Shown here: positions 47,237 to 54,889 of the stretch, in pieces | Numbering within the stretch: position 1 is the first letter of the stretch | Layout of the letters: every line of letters starts with the position of its first letter | NCBI GenBank assembly: GCA_016721085.1 | Contig: JADKJI010000003.1 | Span: 1-64,000 of the forward strand | From: Chitinophagaceae bacterium | Lineage (GTDB): Bacteria; Bacteroidota; Bacteroidia; Chitinophagales; Chitinophagaceae | Length of the DNA: 64,000 bases | Reading direction: 5' to 3' | Program-made: the position numbers and the translations under genes | Notes under the pieces: model-generated | What the model was told of the DNA's origin: nothing | The model's input: the letters and a program-made list of their open reading frames with translations, nothing else | The model's database searches: none

Positions 47237-48016
47237 ATGAAATTCGGACTTGCAAGAAAATTGGTGCTGTTGATTATTTTTATTGCTTGTGTTTCTTCTA
47301 TGAAAGCACAGACAACCGATAGTGTAAAAAATGATTTGCCAATTAATGAATCACTTCCTTCTTCCAAAAAAAATTACAAGCAATTTATCTTCCCTGCCGC
47401 ACTTACTACTTACGGTGTATTGGCACTGGCTATAAAACCACTCAAACATTTCGATCAGAATATACAGGAGGAAGTTTGGGTTAATAATCCGCATAGCAAG
47501 ACCAAACTGGATAATTACTTTCAATATACTCCGGGACTTACCGTTTTTGCATTGACTGCAGTTGGTGTAAAAGGAAAAAACAATTTCCGCGATCAGGTGA
47601 TGTTGTATTTCATTTCACATGCTATCATGGGAGTCATTGTAAATCCGGTTAAGGAAATATCTCATCAGCTAAGACCCGATGGTGCCGATTATCTCAGTTT
47701 CCCATCGGGACATACTGCTGTCGCATTTACAGGTGCTGAATTTCTTTATCAGGAATACAAAGACCGATCTATCTGGTATGGAATAGGTGGATATGCCATG
47801 GCCACTTCAGTTGCCTACATGCGCATCTATAATAATAAGCATTGGTTTAAAGATGTAGTTGCCGGTGCCGGTATCGGTATCGGCTCTACCCGACTGGCAT
47901 ATGTTATCTATCCAACAATCCGTAAATGGCTATTTGGGAAGAAAGATTCTAAAACCGCATTTTTCCCTACTTATCAAAATCGTCAAATTGGTTTTGCGCT
48001 ATTAACCAAATTTTAA
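47237..48016 (+). CDS. PAP2-superfamily phosphatase
   Basis: A signal peptide (LLIIFIACVSSMKAQ) is followed by a 230-residue PAP2 membrane-associated phosphatase. All three catalytic motifs are visible: KEISHQLRP (K-x6-R-P), FPSGHTAVAF (P-S-G-H), and RIYNNKHWFKDVVAG (R-x5-H-x3-D). The family dephosphorylates lipid phosphates such as undecaprenyl pyrophosphate or phosphatidic acid, or acts as an acid phosphatase. The signal peptide suggests periplasmic exposure. It stands alone between repeat-filled spacers. Confidence 0.9.
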   Translation: MKFGLARKLVLLIIFIACVSSMKAQTTDSVKNDLPINESLPSSKKNYKQFIFPAALTTYGVLALAIKPLKHFDQNIQEEVWVNNPHSKTKLDNYFQYTPGLTVFALTAVGVKGKNNFRDQVMLYFISHAIMGVIVNPVKEISHQLRPDGADYLSFPSGHTAVAFTGAEFLYQEYKDRSIWYGIGGYAMATSVAYMRIYNNKHWFKDVVAGAGIGIGSTRLAYVIYPTIRKWLFGKKDSKTAFFPTYQNRQIGFALLTKF

Positions 48017-48019
48017 TTC

Positions 48020-48250
48020 GCTTAGGGCTTAAGGCCTAAAGCCTAAGGCATGTTTAGTAATCCGTACAATGCTTTTGGTTTCATTTTTGGATTTGTCATT
48101 TGCTGTATTTAGATGGGATCAACATAATTTAAATCCAATCATAACCAACTTCGAAGACAAATACTCCGTTCAGTTATCTAAATAAGCTTTAGGCCCTAGG
48201 CCCTAGGCTTTAGGCATAAAAAAGCATCAAGCATTTAGCATCTCGCATCC
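48020..48250. repeat. Families H and J flanking an AT-rich spacer
   Basis: Family H (CTTAGGGCTTAAGGCCTAAA, 48020-48050) begins a few bases after the PAP2 stop; an inverted H copy (CTTTAGGCCCTAGGCCCTAG, 48185-48217) and family J (AAGCATCAAGCATTTAGCAT, 48221-48250) lie just before the promoter of the next gene. The two H copies face each other across 130 bases with no gene. Confidence 0.7.
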
Positions 48251-48251
48251 C

Positions 48252-48259
48252 TATCTTTG
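48252..48259 (+). promoter_or_regulatory. -7 element TATCTTTG of the phosphatase-hisS operon
   Basis: TATCTTTG matches TAnnTTTG and lies only five bases before the ATG at 48265, implying a leaderless or nearly leaderless transcript. No clear TTG was seen at the expected -33 position; that region is occupied by family J repeat sequence. Confidence 0.5.
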
Positions 48260-48264
48260 CACCA

Positions 48265-48759
48265 ATGAAAATCCTCATGGTTTGCCTCGGGAATATCTGC
48301 AGAAGTCCCCTCGCAGAAGGCATATTACAAGAAAAAGTTCGTGAAGCCGGATTATCCTGGACGGTAGACAGCGCAGGAACCAATGGGTTTCATAATGGAG
48401 AAGAACCTCATAAACTATCTCAGAAAGTAGCCTTGGAACATGGAATAGATATCAGCCATCAGATTTCAAGACAGATAAAAGCATCCGACTTTGAGACTTT
48501 TGATATCATTTATGCGCTGGCATCTGATGTAAAATATGATATGAGAAGGGTCGCAAGGAAAGCCTATCAGGAAAACAAAGTGATATTACTGATGGATGAA
48601 GTGTATCCTGGCCGGAATATGGATGTACCAGACCCATGGAGCGGGCCGCTTTCAGGATATCATGAGGCTTATGACCTGATTGCGAAAGCTTGTGATGCCA
48701 TCATAGCAAAATATCAAACAAAAACTCGTAACTCGCAACCCATAACCAGTAACTCGTAA
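48265..48759 (+). CDS. Low-molecular-weight protein tyrosine phosphatase
   Basis: The 164-residue protein has the active-site P-loop VCLGNICRSP near the N-terminus, and the general acid motif DVPDPWSGP near residue 117. It would dephosphorylate phosphotyrosine, possibly on a polysaccharide tyrosine kinase such as the Wzc-like protein of this window, though it is far away. The last residues (KTRNSQPITSN) are not part of the fold; they and the TAA stop are encoded by a family I repeat. hisS begins 26 bases downstream. Confidence 0.92.
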   Translation: MKILMVCLGNICRSPLAEGILQEKVREAGLSWTVDSAGTNGFHNGEEPHKLSQKVALEHGIDISHQISRQIKASDFETFDIIYALASDVKYDMRRVARKAYQENKVILLMDEVYPGRNMDVPDPWSGPLSGYHEAYDLIAKACDAIIAKYQTKTRNSQPITSNS

Positions 48760-48776
48760 CACGAAACTCGCAACAA
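48722..48776. repeat. Family I repeat forming the 3' end of the phosphatase gene
   Basis: Units of AACTCGTAACTCGCAACCCA-TAACCAGTAACTCG run from inside the phosphatase gene across its stop into the spacer before hisS. On the opposite strand they read TTACGAGTTACGAGTTGCGG-type, the same as a 30-base segment in hisS near 49.32 kb. Confidence 0.75.
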
Positions 48777-48785
48777 TAAAAGCTC

Positions 48786-50165
48786 ATGGCAAAAGTAACT
48801 GTCTCCTTACCTCAGGGCACCCGTGATTTTGGACCGGAAGTGGTAAGAAAAAGGAATTACATCACCGATACCATCAAAGAGGTATTTGAATTATACGGCT
48901 TCCAGCCACTGGAAACTCCTGCCATGGAGAACCTGGAAACCCTGATGGGAAAATATGGCGAGGAAGGCGATAAACTGATTTTCAAGATCCTTAATAACGG
49001 CATAGCAGACCCGAAAAATAAAGACCGGGCACAATCCGGCTTCGAAAAGGCACTGGAAGGGAAAAGTAGTCCAGACCTTACCGAAAGAGCATTGAAATAC
49101 GATCTCACCATACCTTTCGCCCGATATGTAGCGATGAACCATACACAATTACCGATTCCTTTCAAAAGATATCAGATTCAACCAGTGTGGCGGGCCGACC
49201 GTCCCCAAAAAGGCCGTTATCGTGAATTCTGGCAATGTGATTGCGATGTGGTAGGAAGCACTGCCTTGATTAATGAGATTGAACTGGCTAACATTTATCA
49301 TGAGGTGTTTACGAGGTTGAAGGTTACGGGGTACGAGTTGCGCGTTAATTCGAGGAAGATACTGGCGGGATTGGCTGAGTTATGTGGCGGATCGGACCAA
49401 CTCACCAATATTACTGTTGCCATTGATAAACTGGATAAAATTGGGCTTGAAAAAGTTAAGGAGGAATTAGCAACAAGGGGGTTAAGTAACGAACAGATAC
49501 AGATCATCGAAACCTATCTGGCTATTGATGGTTCGAATGAAGAAAAACTCGAAAAGATCAAGATACTTTTCAAAGACTCTCAAACGGGAAATAAGGGAAT
49601 AGCTGAAATTGAATACCTGTTCGACTCCCGACTCCTGACTCCAGACTCCCGACTCTTCATAGACTTTACGCTTGCTCGTGGATTGAACTACTATACCGGT
49701 ATCATTTTCGAAGCGAAAGCCCCTGAGACTGTAAAAATAGGTAGTATCGGTGGAGGTGGAAGGTATGATGACCTTACTGGATTGTTCGGCGTCCCCGGTA
49801 TTCCCGGAGTGGGAGTAAGTTTTGGTCTGGACCGTATTTATGATGTTTTGGAGGAAATGAAAGTATTCCCTGATACTGTACAGATAGGCACTCAGGTCTT
49901 ATTTTTCAATACGGGTACGGAAGAAGCAAAATCTGCGTTTGTAACAATGCAACAATTAAGGGCTGCCGGAGTTAGGTGTGAATTGTATCATGAAACGGCC
50001 AAGTTCGACAAGCAGTTCAAATATGCCGAAAAGAAGGGCATACCGTACATCATAATAATAGGTAGCCGGGAAATTGCCGATAATACCTTTGTATGTAAAG
50101 ATTTGCGAAAAGGAACCCAGGAAACGATTCCGCTTTCGACTATCAGTAATATTTCTTTTATTTGA
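48786..50165 (+). CDS. hisS: Histidine-tRNA ligase with two repeat-derived internal segments
   Basis: The 459-residue protein matches Bacteroidota HisRS: LPQGTRDFGPEVVRKRNYIT, KYGEEGDKLIFKILNNG, RYQIQPVWRADRPQKGRYRE (motif 2), LARGLNYYTG (histidine-binding motif), SIGGGGRYDDL and GVSFGLDRIYD (motif 3). It charges tRNA-His. Two segments are repeat DNA translated in frame: KVTGYELRVNSRK (49320-49354, family I inverted) and FDSRLLTPDSRLF (49621-49656, family D). The total length is normal, as if the repeats replaced rather than added sequence. Between phosphatase and DUF4836 genes, probably one operon. Confidence 0.96.
   Translation: MAKVTVSLPQGTRDFGPEVVRKRNYITDTIKEVFELYGFQPLETPAMENLETLMGKYGEEGDKLIFKILNNGIADPKNKDRAQSGFEKALEGKSSPDLTERALKYDLTIPFARYVAMNHTQLPIPFKRYQIQPVWRADRPQKGRYREFWQCDCDVVGSTALINEIELANIYHEVFTRLKVTGYELRVNSRKILAGLAELCGGSDQLTNITVAIDKLDKIGLEKVKEELATRGLSNEQIQIIETYLAIDGSNEEKLEKIKILFKDSQTGNKGIAEIEYLFDSRLLTPDSRLFIDFTLARGLNYYTGIIFEAKAPETVKIGSIGGGGRYDDLTGLFGVPGIPGVGVSFGLDRIYDVLEEMKVFPDTVQIGTQVLFFNTGTEEAKSAFVTMQQLRAAGVRCELYHETAKFDKQFKYAEKKGIPYIIIIGSREIADNTFVCKDLRKGTQETIPLSTISNISFI
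49320..49354. repeat. Family I repeat inside hisS
   Basis: GGTTACGGGGTACGAGTTGC-type sequence matches the reverse complement of the intergenic repeat at 48722-48776. It encodes V-T-G-Y-E-L-R-V in the hisS frame. Confidence 0.65.
49621..49656. repeat. Family D repeat inside hisS
   Basis: CGACTCCCGACTCCTGAC is identical to a stretch of the intergenic repeat at 38.61 kb and is followed by a second, similar unit. In the hisS frame it encodes D-S-R-L-L-T-P-D-S-R-L. Confidence 0.85.
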
Positions 50166-50189
50166 TGAATCAAAACCTATATCACTAAC

Positions 50190-51869
50190 ATGAAACGTTA
50201 TCCCATTCTTCTGTTAATGGCTCTTGCTGGGTCATTACTGCTCTTCTCTTGTGGCAATAAAAGCAATATACCGGTTCCAAAAGATGCGGTACTTGTATTG
50301 CAACTGAACAGCGCTTCCCTTTCTTCCAAACTCACCTGGAAAGAAATAAAAGAAGGTGAATTATTCAAAGAAATGTATGCGGAAGTAAAAGACACACTTG
50401 CCCGTAAGCTGATGGAAGATCCAGAAAATTCTGGTGTTGATACAAAAGCCGACCTGATCATGTTTGTAAAAAAACAAGGCAAGAGCGGTTATGTAGCTTT
50501 TGAAGGTTCTCTAAAAGATGCTGCTGCTTTCGAATCTTTCGTAAAGAAAGCAACTAATAAAGGTGATGTAGCAACAAGTGGCGATTTTAAAACCGTGAGC
50601 ATGGGTAATGACGCTGTTGTACTCTGGAATAAAACAAATTTTGCATTCTTGGGTGATGCCCCAATGCTCAACGCTTTAAATAATTTCACCGGAAGTGGTA
50701 ATGGCGAATTCCCACGCGGACTTTCAGTTGATAGCTTGTTGATATATGGCAAGGCTATCTTCGATATCAAAGGAAGTGCAAGCATTGGCGATGATGATCG
50801 CTTTACAAGTCTTTTGAAAGAACCAGGTGATCTTCATTTCTGGCTTAATGGCGAACAATATCTTGGCGACCTCGGTAGTGGCATGATGAGTCTAATGAAA
50901 GTAAATGATCTATTCAAAGGCAACATTTCTACCGGTGCTATCAATTTCGACAATGGCAAGATTATAATAAAGACAAAGTCATATGTAAACGATCAATTAG
51001 CTGCTCTTTACAAAAAGTACCCACCGAAAAATTTGAGTGCTGAAGTAATAGATCGTATACCATCGCAAAATGTAATTGCGGTATTGGGAATGAACTATCC
51101 TCCAGAAGGATTGAAAGAATTATTGAAACTCACCGGAGTTGATGGCTTAACAAATGGCTTCCTTGAAAAAGCAAATTATAGCATTGATGAGTTCGTAAAA
51201 GCGAATAAAGGTGAATTGCTGGTAGCGATTTCTGATTTTACAATGAAAGAAACTAAGGTTAGCATTCCAGGTTATGATGGTGGTGCTCCAACAGAATATA
51301 CCACTTCGCAACCCGACGTAAAAGTGCTTTTTGCAACTTCAATCAATGACAAGCCTGCGTTTGATAAACTCATCACTACACTCAGCAACCAACTAGGCAA
51401 TGATTCAGCAGCCTTTGGAAAAATCAATTACCAGTTGAACAAAGATTGGTTTGCAGCAAGCAACTCAGAAGAATATGTAACCAAGTTCCTCGCTGGTGGC
51501 TCAAACAAACAACCTTTCACTTCCCGTATTTCGGGTTCTAGCCTGGCATTATTTGTTGACATCCAAAAAATACTGGTTGCTTCCAAAGCAAGTTCAAAAG
51601 ACAGTTCTGTTAATGAAGCTTTAGAGCTTTCACTGAAAATGTGGCAGGATGTAATATCAACCAATGGAGAATTCAGTGGTAATTCTTCAACTGGTTTATT
51701 GGAAATAAATCTGGTTGATAAGTCAACAAACAGCCTGAAGCAGCTGAACAAATACATCAACGAAATGGGTTTGATACAAAAGAAAAGAAACAATTATAGC
51801 GATATGCAGGTTACTGAAGTACCAGCAGCAGATACTACTGTTGTACTCCCGCCAGCTACCGAAAAATAA
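50190..51869 (+). CDS. DUF4836-type lipoprotein
   Basis: The signal peptide ends in a lipobox (LLMALAGSLLLFSCGNKSN). The 559-residue protein starts with IPVPKDAVLVLQLNSASLSS KL, typical of the DUF4836 family, and includes KKQGKSGYVAFEGSLKDAAA FESFVKKA and long alternations of beta and helix, without catalytic motifs that I recognise. The family is found mainly in Bacteroidota; function unknown, predicted to be anchored in the periplasm or outer membrane. It begins 24 bases after hisS and ends at a strong terminator. Confidence 0.82.
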   Translation: MKRYPILLLMALAGSLLLFSCGNKSNIPVPKDAVLVLQLNSASLSSKLTWKEIKEGELFKEMYAEVKDTLARKLMEDPENSGVDTKADLIMFVKKQGKSGYVAFEGSLKDAAAFESFVKKATNKGDVATSGDFKTVSMGNDAVVLWNKTNFAFLGDAPMLNALNNFTGSGNGEFPRGLSVDSLLIYGKAIFDIKGSASIGDDDRFTSLLKEPGDLHFWLNGEQYLGDLGSGMMSLMKVNDLFKGNISTGAINFDNGKIIIKTKSYVNDQLAALYKKYPPKNLSAEVIDRIPSQNVIAVLGMNYPPEGLKELLKLTGVDGLTNGFLEKANYSIDEFVKANKGELLVAISDFTMKETKVSIPGYDGGAPTEYTTSQPDVKVLFATSINDKPAFDKLITTLSNQLGNDSAAFGKINYQLNKDWFAASNSEEYVTKFLAGGSNKQPFTSRISGSSLALFVDIQKILVASKASSKDSSVNEALELSLKMWQDVISTNGEFSGNSSTGLLEINLVDKSTNSLKQLNKYINEMGLIQKKRNNYSDMQVTEVPAADTTVVLPPATEK

Positions 51870-51884
51870 TAAAACAATTATAAG

Positions 51885-51922
51885 AAAGCCACAGATCACA
51901 TTAAAAATTGGTCTGTGGCTTT
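51885..51922 (+). terminator. Rho-independent terminator after the DUF4836 gene
   Basis: AAAGCCACAGA and TCTGTGGCTTT form an 11-bp stem with a 16-base AT-rich loop, followed by TTTAA. It ends the phosphatase-hisS-DUF4836 transcription unit. Confidence 0.75.
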
Positions 51923-51936
51923 TTTAAATCTTGCTG

Positions 51937-52578
51937 ATGCAACTGGAACTGCAACAAATATTACCCACTTACTTTGAAGCTGAAAGAGCTACCCGTTCTG
52001 AAATTTGGGGGAAGTCGCTCCAATTTAAGAAAGGCGAGTATATAAAGATTGTGGCACCTTCTGGCAGTGGCAAGACATCGCTTATGCATTTCCTTTACGG
52101 AATGCGTAACGATTTCAATGGCAGTATCCAGTATGACGGGAAGAATTTCTCTGCTTTCACAAGGGAAGAATTGGCATCCATCAGAACTAACCATTTAAGC
52201 ATTGTATTACAGGACTTGAGATTATTTCCTGAACAAACGGTTCTGGAAAACATCAATATCAAACGTTTATTGAATCCATTTCATAAGGAAGAAAAGATTG
52301 CCGAAATGGTGGAACGTTTGGGCATCGGATCAAAACTGAATTCTCTTTGTCGCACCTGTTCATATGGAGAGCAACAAAGGGTAGCCATCATCCGAAGCCT
52401 GATGCAGCCATTTGATTTCTTATTATTAGATGAACCTTTCAGTCATCTCGACACTGCCAATTCACAAAAGGCGATGGAATTGATGCTGGAAGAAGCCAAG
52501 GCAAGAGGGGCAGCGATTATTTTCGCAGACCTGGAGAGGATTGATTTCTTTCCTTTTGAAAGGTTGCTGCATCTTTAG
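51937..52578 (+). CDS. ABC transporter ATP-binding protein (LolD/FtsE-like), atypical H-loop
   Basis: Start at ATG 51937. The 213-residue protein has Walker A (APSGSGKTSLMHFLYG), Q-loop (VLQDLRLFPEQT), ABC signature (CSYGEQQRVAIIRSLM, with Y-G-E instead of S-G-G/Q), Walker B (FLLLDEPFSHLDT) and then AAIIFADLERIDFF where the H-loop histidine would be: no His is present. It is small, like LolD-family ATPases that drive lipoprotein transport or cell division. It precedes an FtsX-like permease gene by 260 bases of repeat DNA, so the pair likely forms a transporter. Confidence 0.85.
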   Translation: MQLELQQILPTYFEAERATRSEIWGKSLQFKKGEYIKIVAPSGSGKTSLMHFLYGMRNDFNGSIQYDGKNFSAFTREELASIRTNHLSIVLQDLRLFPEQTVLENINIKRLLNPFHKEEKIAEMVERLGIGSKLNSLCRTCSYGEQQRVAIIRSLMQPFDFLLLDEPFSHLDTANSQKAMELMLEEAKARGAAIIFADLERIDFFPFERLLHL

Positions 52579-52586
52579 GAATTTGA

Positions 52587-52838
52587 TCCGCCGCGGCGGA
52601 TGATGATTTGAAAATGCGAATTAAATGTGGAAATGTGGAGATATGAAGATGTGAAAATGCTTGCCCCCGCAGCAGGCGTGGGGTGAAAATGAAACAGCCG
52701 GCAAGGGTTTTATAAATTAAGATCTTTTAACAATGATTATTGACAAAACTAAAATCCCAGCTAATCTCATAAATCACATAAATCCCAGTCATAAATCACA
52801 ATCTAAGCCTAATCATTTAAATCAAATAAATCATAGTC
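52587..52838. repeat. Repeat-filled spacer: palindrome TCCGCCGCGGCGGA, families A, K and L
   Basis: Eight bases after the ATPase stop is the palindrome TCCGCCGCGGCGGA (52587-52600), framed by family A sequence (AATTTGA and TGATTTGAAAA). Then family K (TGTGGAAATGTGGAGATATG, 52620-52660), a CCCCGCAGCAGGCGTGGGG segment, and family L (CATAAATCACATAAATCCCA and similar, 52765-52838). No gene is present. Confidence 0.75.
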
Positions 52839-52841
52839 CCG

Positions 52842-54028
52842 TTTAAACATATCAAACCCCTTCTCCAAACCGGAACCAATCGCAGTTCCCGTTGGTTCTC
52901 TTATATCGGCTTAGGTATAGGGGTTTTGTTATTGCTTTGTTCCATCCAGATGTTCATCAATATCCAGCAATTGCTGGGGAAAGATTCGCCTCAGAAAAAT
53001 GGCTTTGATTTTATTGCAGTGAGGAAGAACATTACCAATGAAACTATGGGGAATCTGGAGAAGAACTTATTCAACGCAAAGGATATTGAGGATATGAAAG
53101 CACAGCCTTTCGTTTCAGACATCACTCCTTTAATGGCCAACAATTTCAGGATTCAATTGAGTGGCGGAAGCCTGGTTCCTTTTGTAAGTGATTTTTTCAT
53201 GGAAGCATTGGATGATGATTTTATAGATACCGTCCCACCAACTTTTACCTGGCAGGAAGGTCAGGAAGAAGTACCTATCATATTCGCTGCTGATTTTCTT
53301 GAAATATATAATGTATTCGCCCCAGGATATGGATTACCACAAATTTCAAAAGAAACTGCTACCAGTCTCGGTATACAGGTGATTTGTTTTGCTCCCGATG
53401 GTACCCGCACAGTATTTAGAGGTAGAATAGTAGCCTTAAGCGATCGTATCAATTCCATATTAGTCCCAGCCAATTTTCTCAGTTGGGCCAATAAACAATT
53501 CGGCGGGCCGCAACAGGAAGTAAGAGCGTCGCGACTCTATATAAAAACCAAAGATGCCAACAGTCCTGAATTCCTGAACTACCTCAAATCAAAGAATTAC
53601 GAAGTAAATAAGGACAAGACAAAATTCGGAAGGGTTAAGGTGGTATTGCAGGGCATCTTCAGTGGATTAGCTGTTTTTGGATTGATGGTAGTCTTATTGG
53701 CACTACTACTCTTCTCATTCTATCTGCAATTGATGATAGCCCGAAGCAAGGACAATCTTCAACTCTTTTAACATTGGGTTATTCTCCCAATTGGTTAAGT
53801 CAAAGGGTATCAAGACAATTCATTCCTATTTATATTTTTATAGTGGTGGGTGCATTAGCAGCTGCTTCTTTGTTACAATGGAGTTTTTATAATTTTCTTT
53901 TGGTAAGTCGTTCTAATATATCTCCGGTTTTACATCCAACTGTTTGGCTGGCGGCTATTGGGTTGATAGTGCTTTCTATATTTACGAATTACAGGATGGT
54001 TAAGAAATTGCTGTACAGGTTGTATTGA
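52842..54028 (+). CDS. FtsX-like ABC transporter permease, ATG missing and one frameshift
   Basis: Coding sense begins at 52842 (FKHIKPLLQTGTNRSSRWFS YIGLGIGVLLLL), but no ATG precedes it: the in-frame codons upstream are ATC ATA GTC CCG, preceded by TAA at 52827, and this is family L repeat. Downstream are a periplasmic domain, the helix LQGIFSGLAVFGLMVVLLAL LLFSFYL, a frameshift near 53765 (CTCTTTTAAC), then LGYSPNWLSQRVSRQF, two further helices and the end YRMVKKLLYRLY at 54028. Four helices and a large external loop fit the MacB/FtsX class. Partner ATPase is the previous gene. A start at ATA/ATC or TTG 52926 (mid-helix) seems unlikely. Confidence 0.7.
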
Positions 54029-54058
54029 GGGGGCAATTTAGGATTTGAGGATATGTAG

Positions 54059-54085
54059 GGTTCAAAACCCTTAAGGTTTTGAACC
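54059..54085. repeat. Left palindrome flanking the transposase gene
   Basis: GGTTCAAAACC and GGTTTTGAACC form an 11-bp perfect stem with a 5-base loop (CTTAA). It lies 6 bases after the transposase stop codon (54091, minus strand). A near-identical core is on the other side of the gene at 54835-54861. Confidence 0.85.
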
Positions 54086-54090
54086 ATGAG

Positions 54091-54750
54091 TTATAACATC
54101 CACAAATCCTTCTCATTTATGAACTGCTGTTGAATCTCATGTGCCATTAAAAACCCTTGCCGATTCCCAAAAATTTTGTATGTCTCTTCTTTTGGAATTA
54201 TAGTTCGTCCCTGAGACATATACTGGTTCCATGACGACCATTCATATTGACGGAAATCTTCAATCAAACCATGTTTTACTGGATTTGTATGAATGTAAAC
54301 CATCGAATTTCGAAATTGTGCTTCGCTTTCTATCAGTACTCTTTTACATGATGAATAGAATAAATTCCCTTTCCTTTTGTACATATTATTAAATCCTTCC
54401 GTGTAAGCTTGAAATACCGCAGTCCAGGCTCTTAAAGTCAATTCTTCAAACGAACGTTCTCCATTGAGAAAACGAGCTTCCGTTAACGTCAACTTTGTGC
54501 TTGCAATTTTCGATAAATGATCAAGAGCGCTTTCAACAGATTTAGTCTTTACTTGAAAATGAAAGTGGTTTGGTAATAAGCACCACGAATAAAAATCTAA
54601 CAGATAAGACAGTCTCTCTTCTGCAAGATTCAAAAAATGAGTCTTATTGTGCGGCCCCCTGAAAAGCAGTTCATAATTGTTAGTCCTATTATAAACGTGA
54701 AAAAAATTTTCAGGAGAAAAATCGACCAGATATTTTTTATTTATTGGCAT
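54091..54750 (-). CDS. REP-associated tyrosine transposase (Y1_Tnp / RAYT)
   Basis: The 219-residue protein matches the Y1 transposase group: NFFHVYNRTNNYELLFRGPH, the metal-binding HUH-like motif LLPNHFHFQVK, and the tyrosine region AVFQAYTEGFNNMYKRKGNL FYSSCKRV, then YIHTNPVKHGLIEDF, typical of RAYT proteins. These single-stranded-DNA transposases act on palindromic REP elements. The gene is flanked on both sides by palindromes sharing the core GGTTCAAAACCCTTA. It is complete and starts at ATG 54750. It likely mobilised those palindromes. Confidence 0.85.
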   Translation of the reverse strand: MPINKKYLVDFSPENFFHVYNRTNNYELLFRGPHNKTHFLNLAEERLSYLLDFYSWCLLPNHFHFQVKTKSVESALDHLSKIASTKLTLTEARFLNGERSFEELTLRAWTAVFQAYTEGFNNMYKRKGNLFYSSCKRVLIESEAQFRNSMVYIHTNPVKHGLIEDFRQYEWSSWNQYMSQGRTIIPKEETYKIFGNRQGFLMAHEIQQQFINEKDLWML

Positions 54751-54825
54751 GGCTGCAATTTATACATGCAGCTCAATAGAATACCCCGTTTTACAACCAG
54801 TCGTTTGGGATAAATCATAATTAAA

Positions 54826-54870
54826 GTTGTAAATGGTTCAAAACCCTTAGGGTTTTGAACCATTTACAAC
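54826..54870. repeat. Right palindrome flanking the transposase gene, 21-bp stem
   Basis: A perfect 21-bp inverted repeat with the loop TTA, arms GTTGTAAATGGTTCAAAACC-C and its complement. The inner 27 bases match the left palindrome with only two to three differences. It sits 20 bases before the start of the serine hydrolase gene and 76 bases before the transposase start. Confidence 0.9.
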
Positions 54871-54889
54871 CAAAATTGTACCTTAAAGC

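Noticed and set aside
48020..48250. CRISPR array suspected from regular short repeats
   Set aside because: The units are contiguous, imperfect and palindromic, without unique spacers of constant length; no cas genes are nearby.
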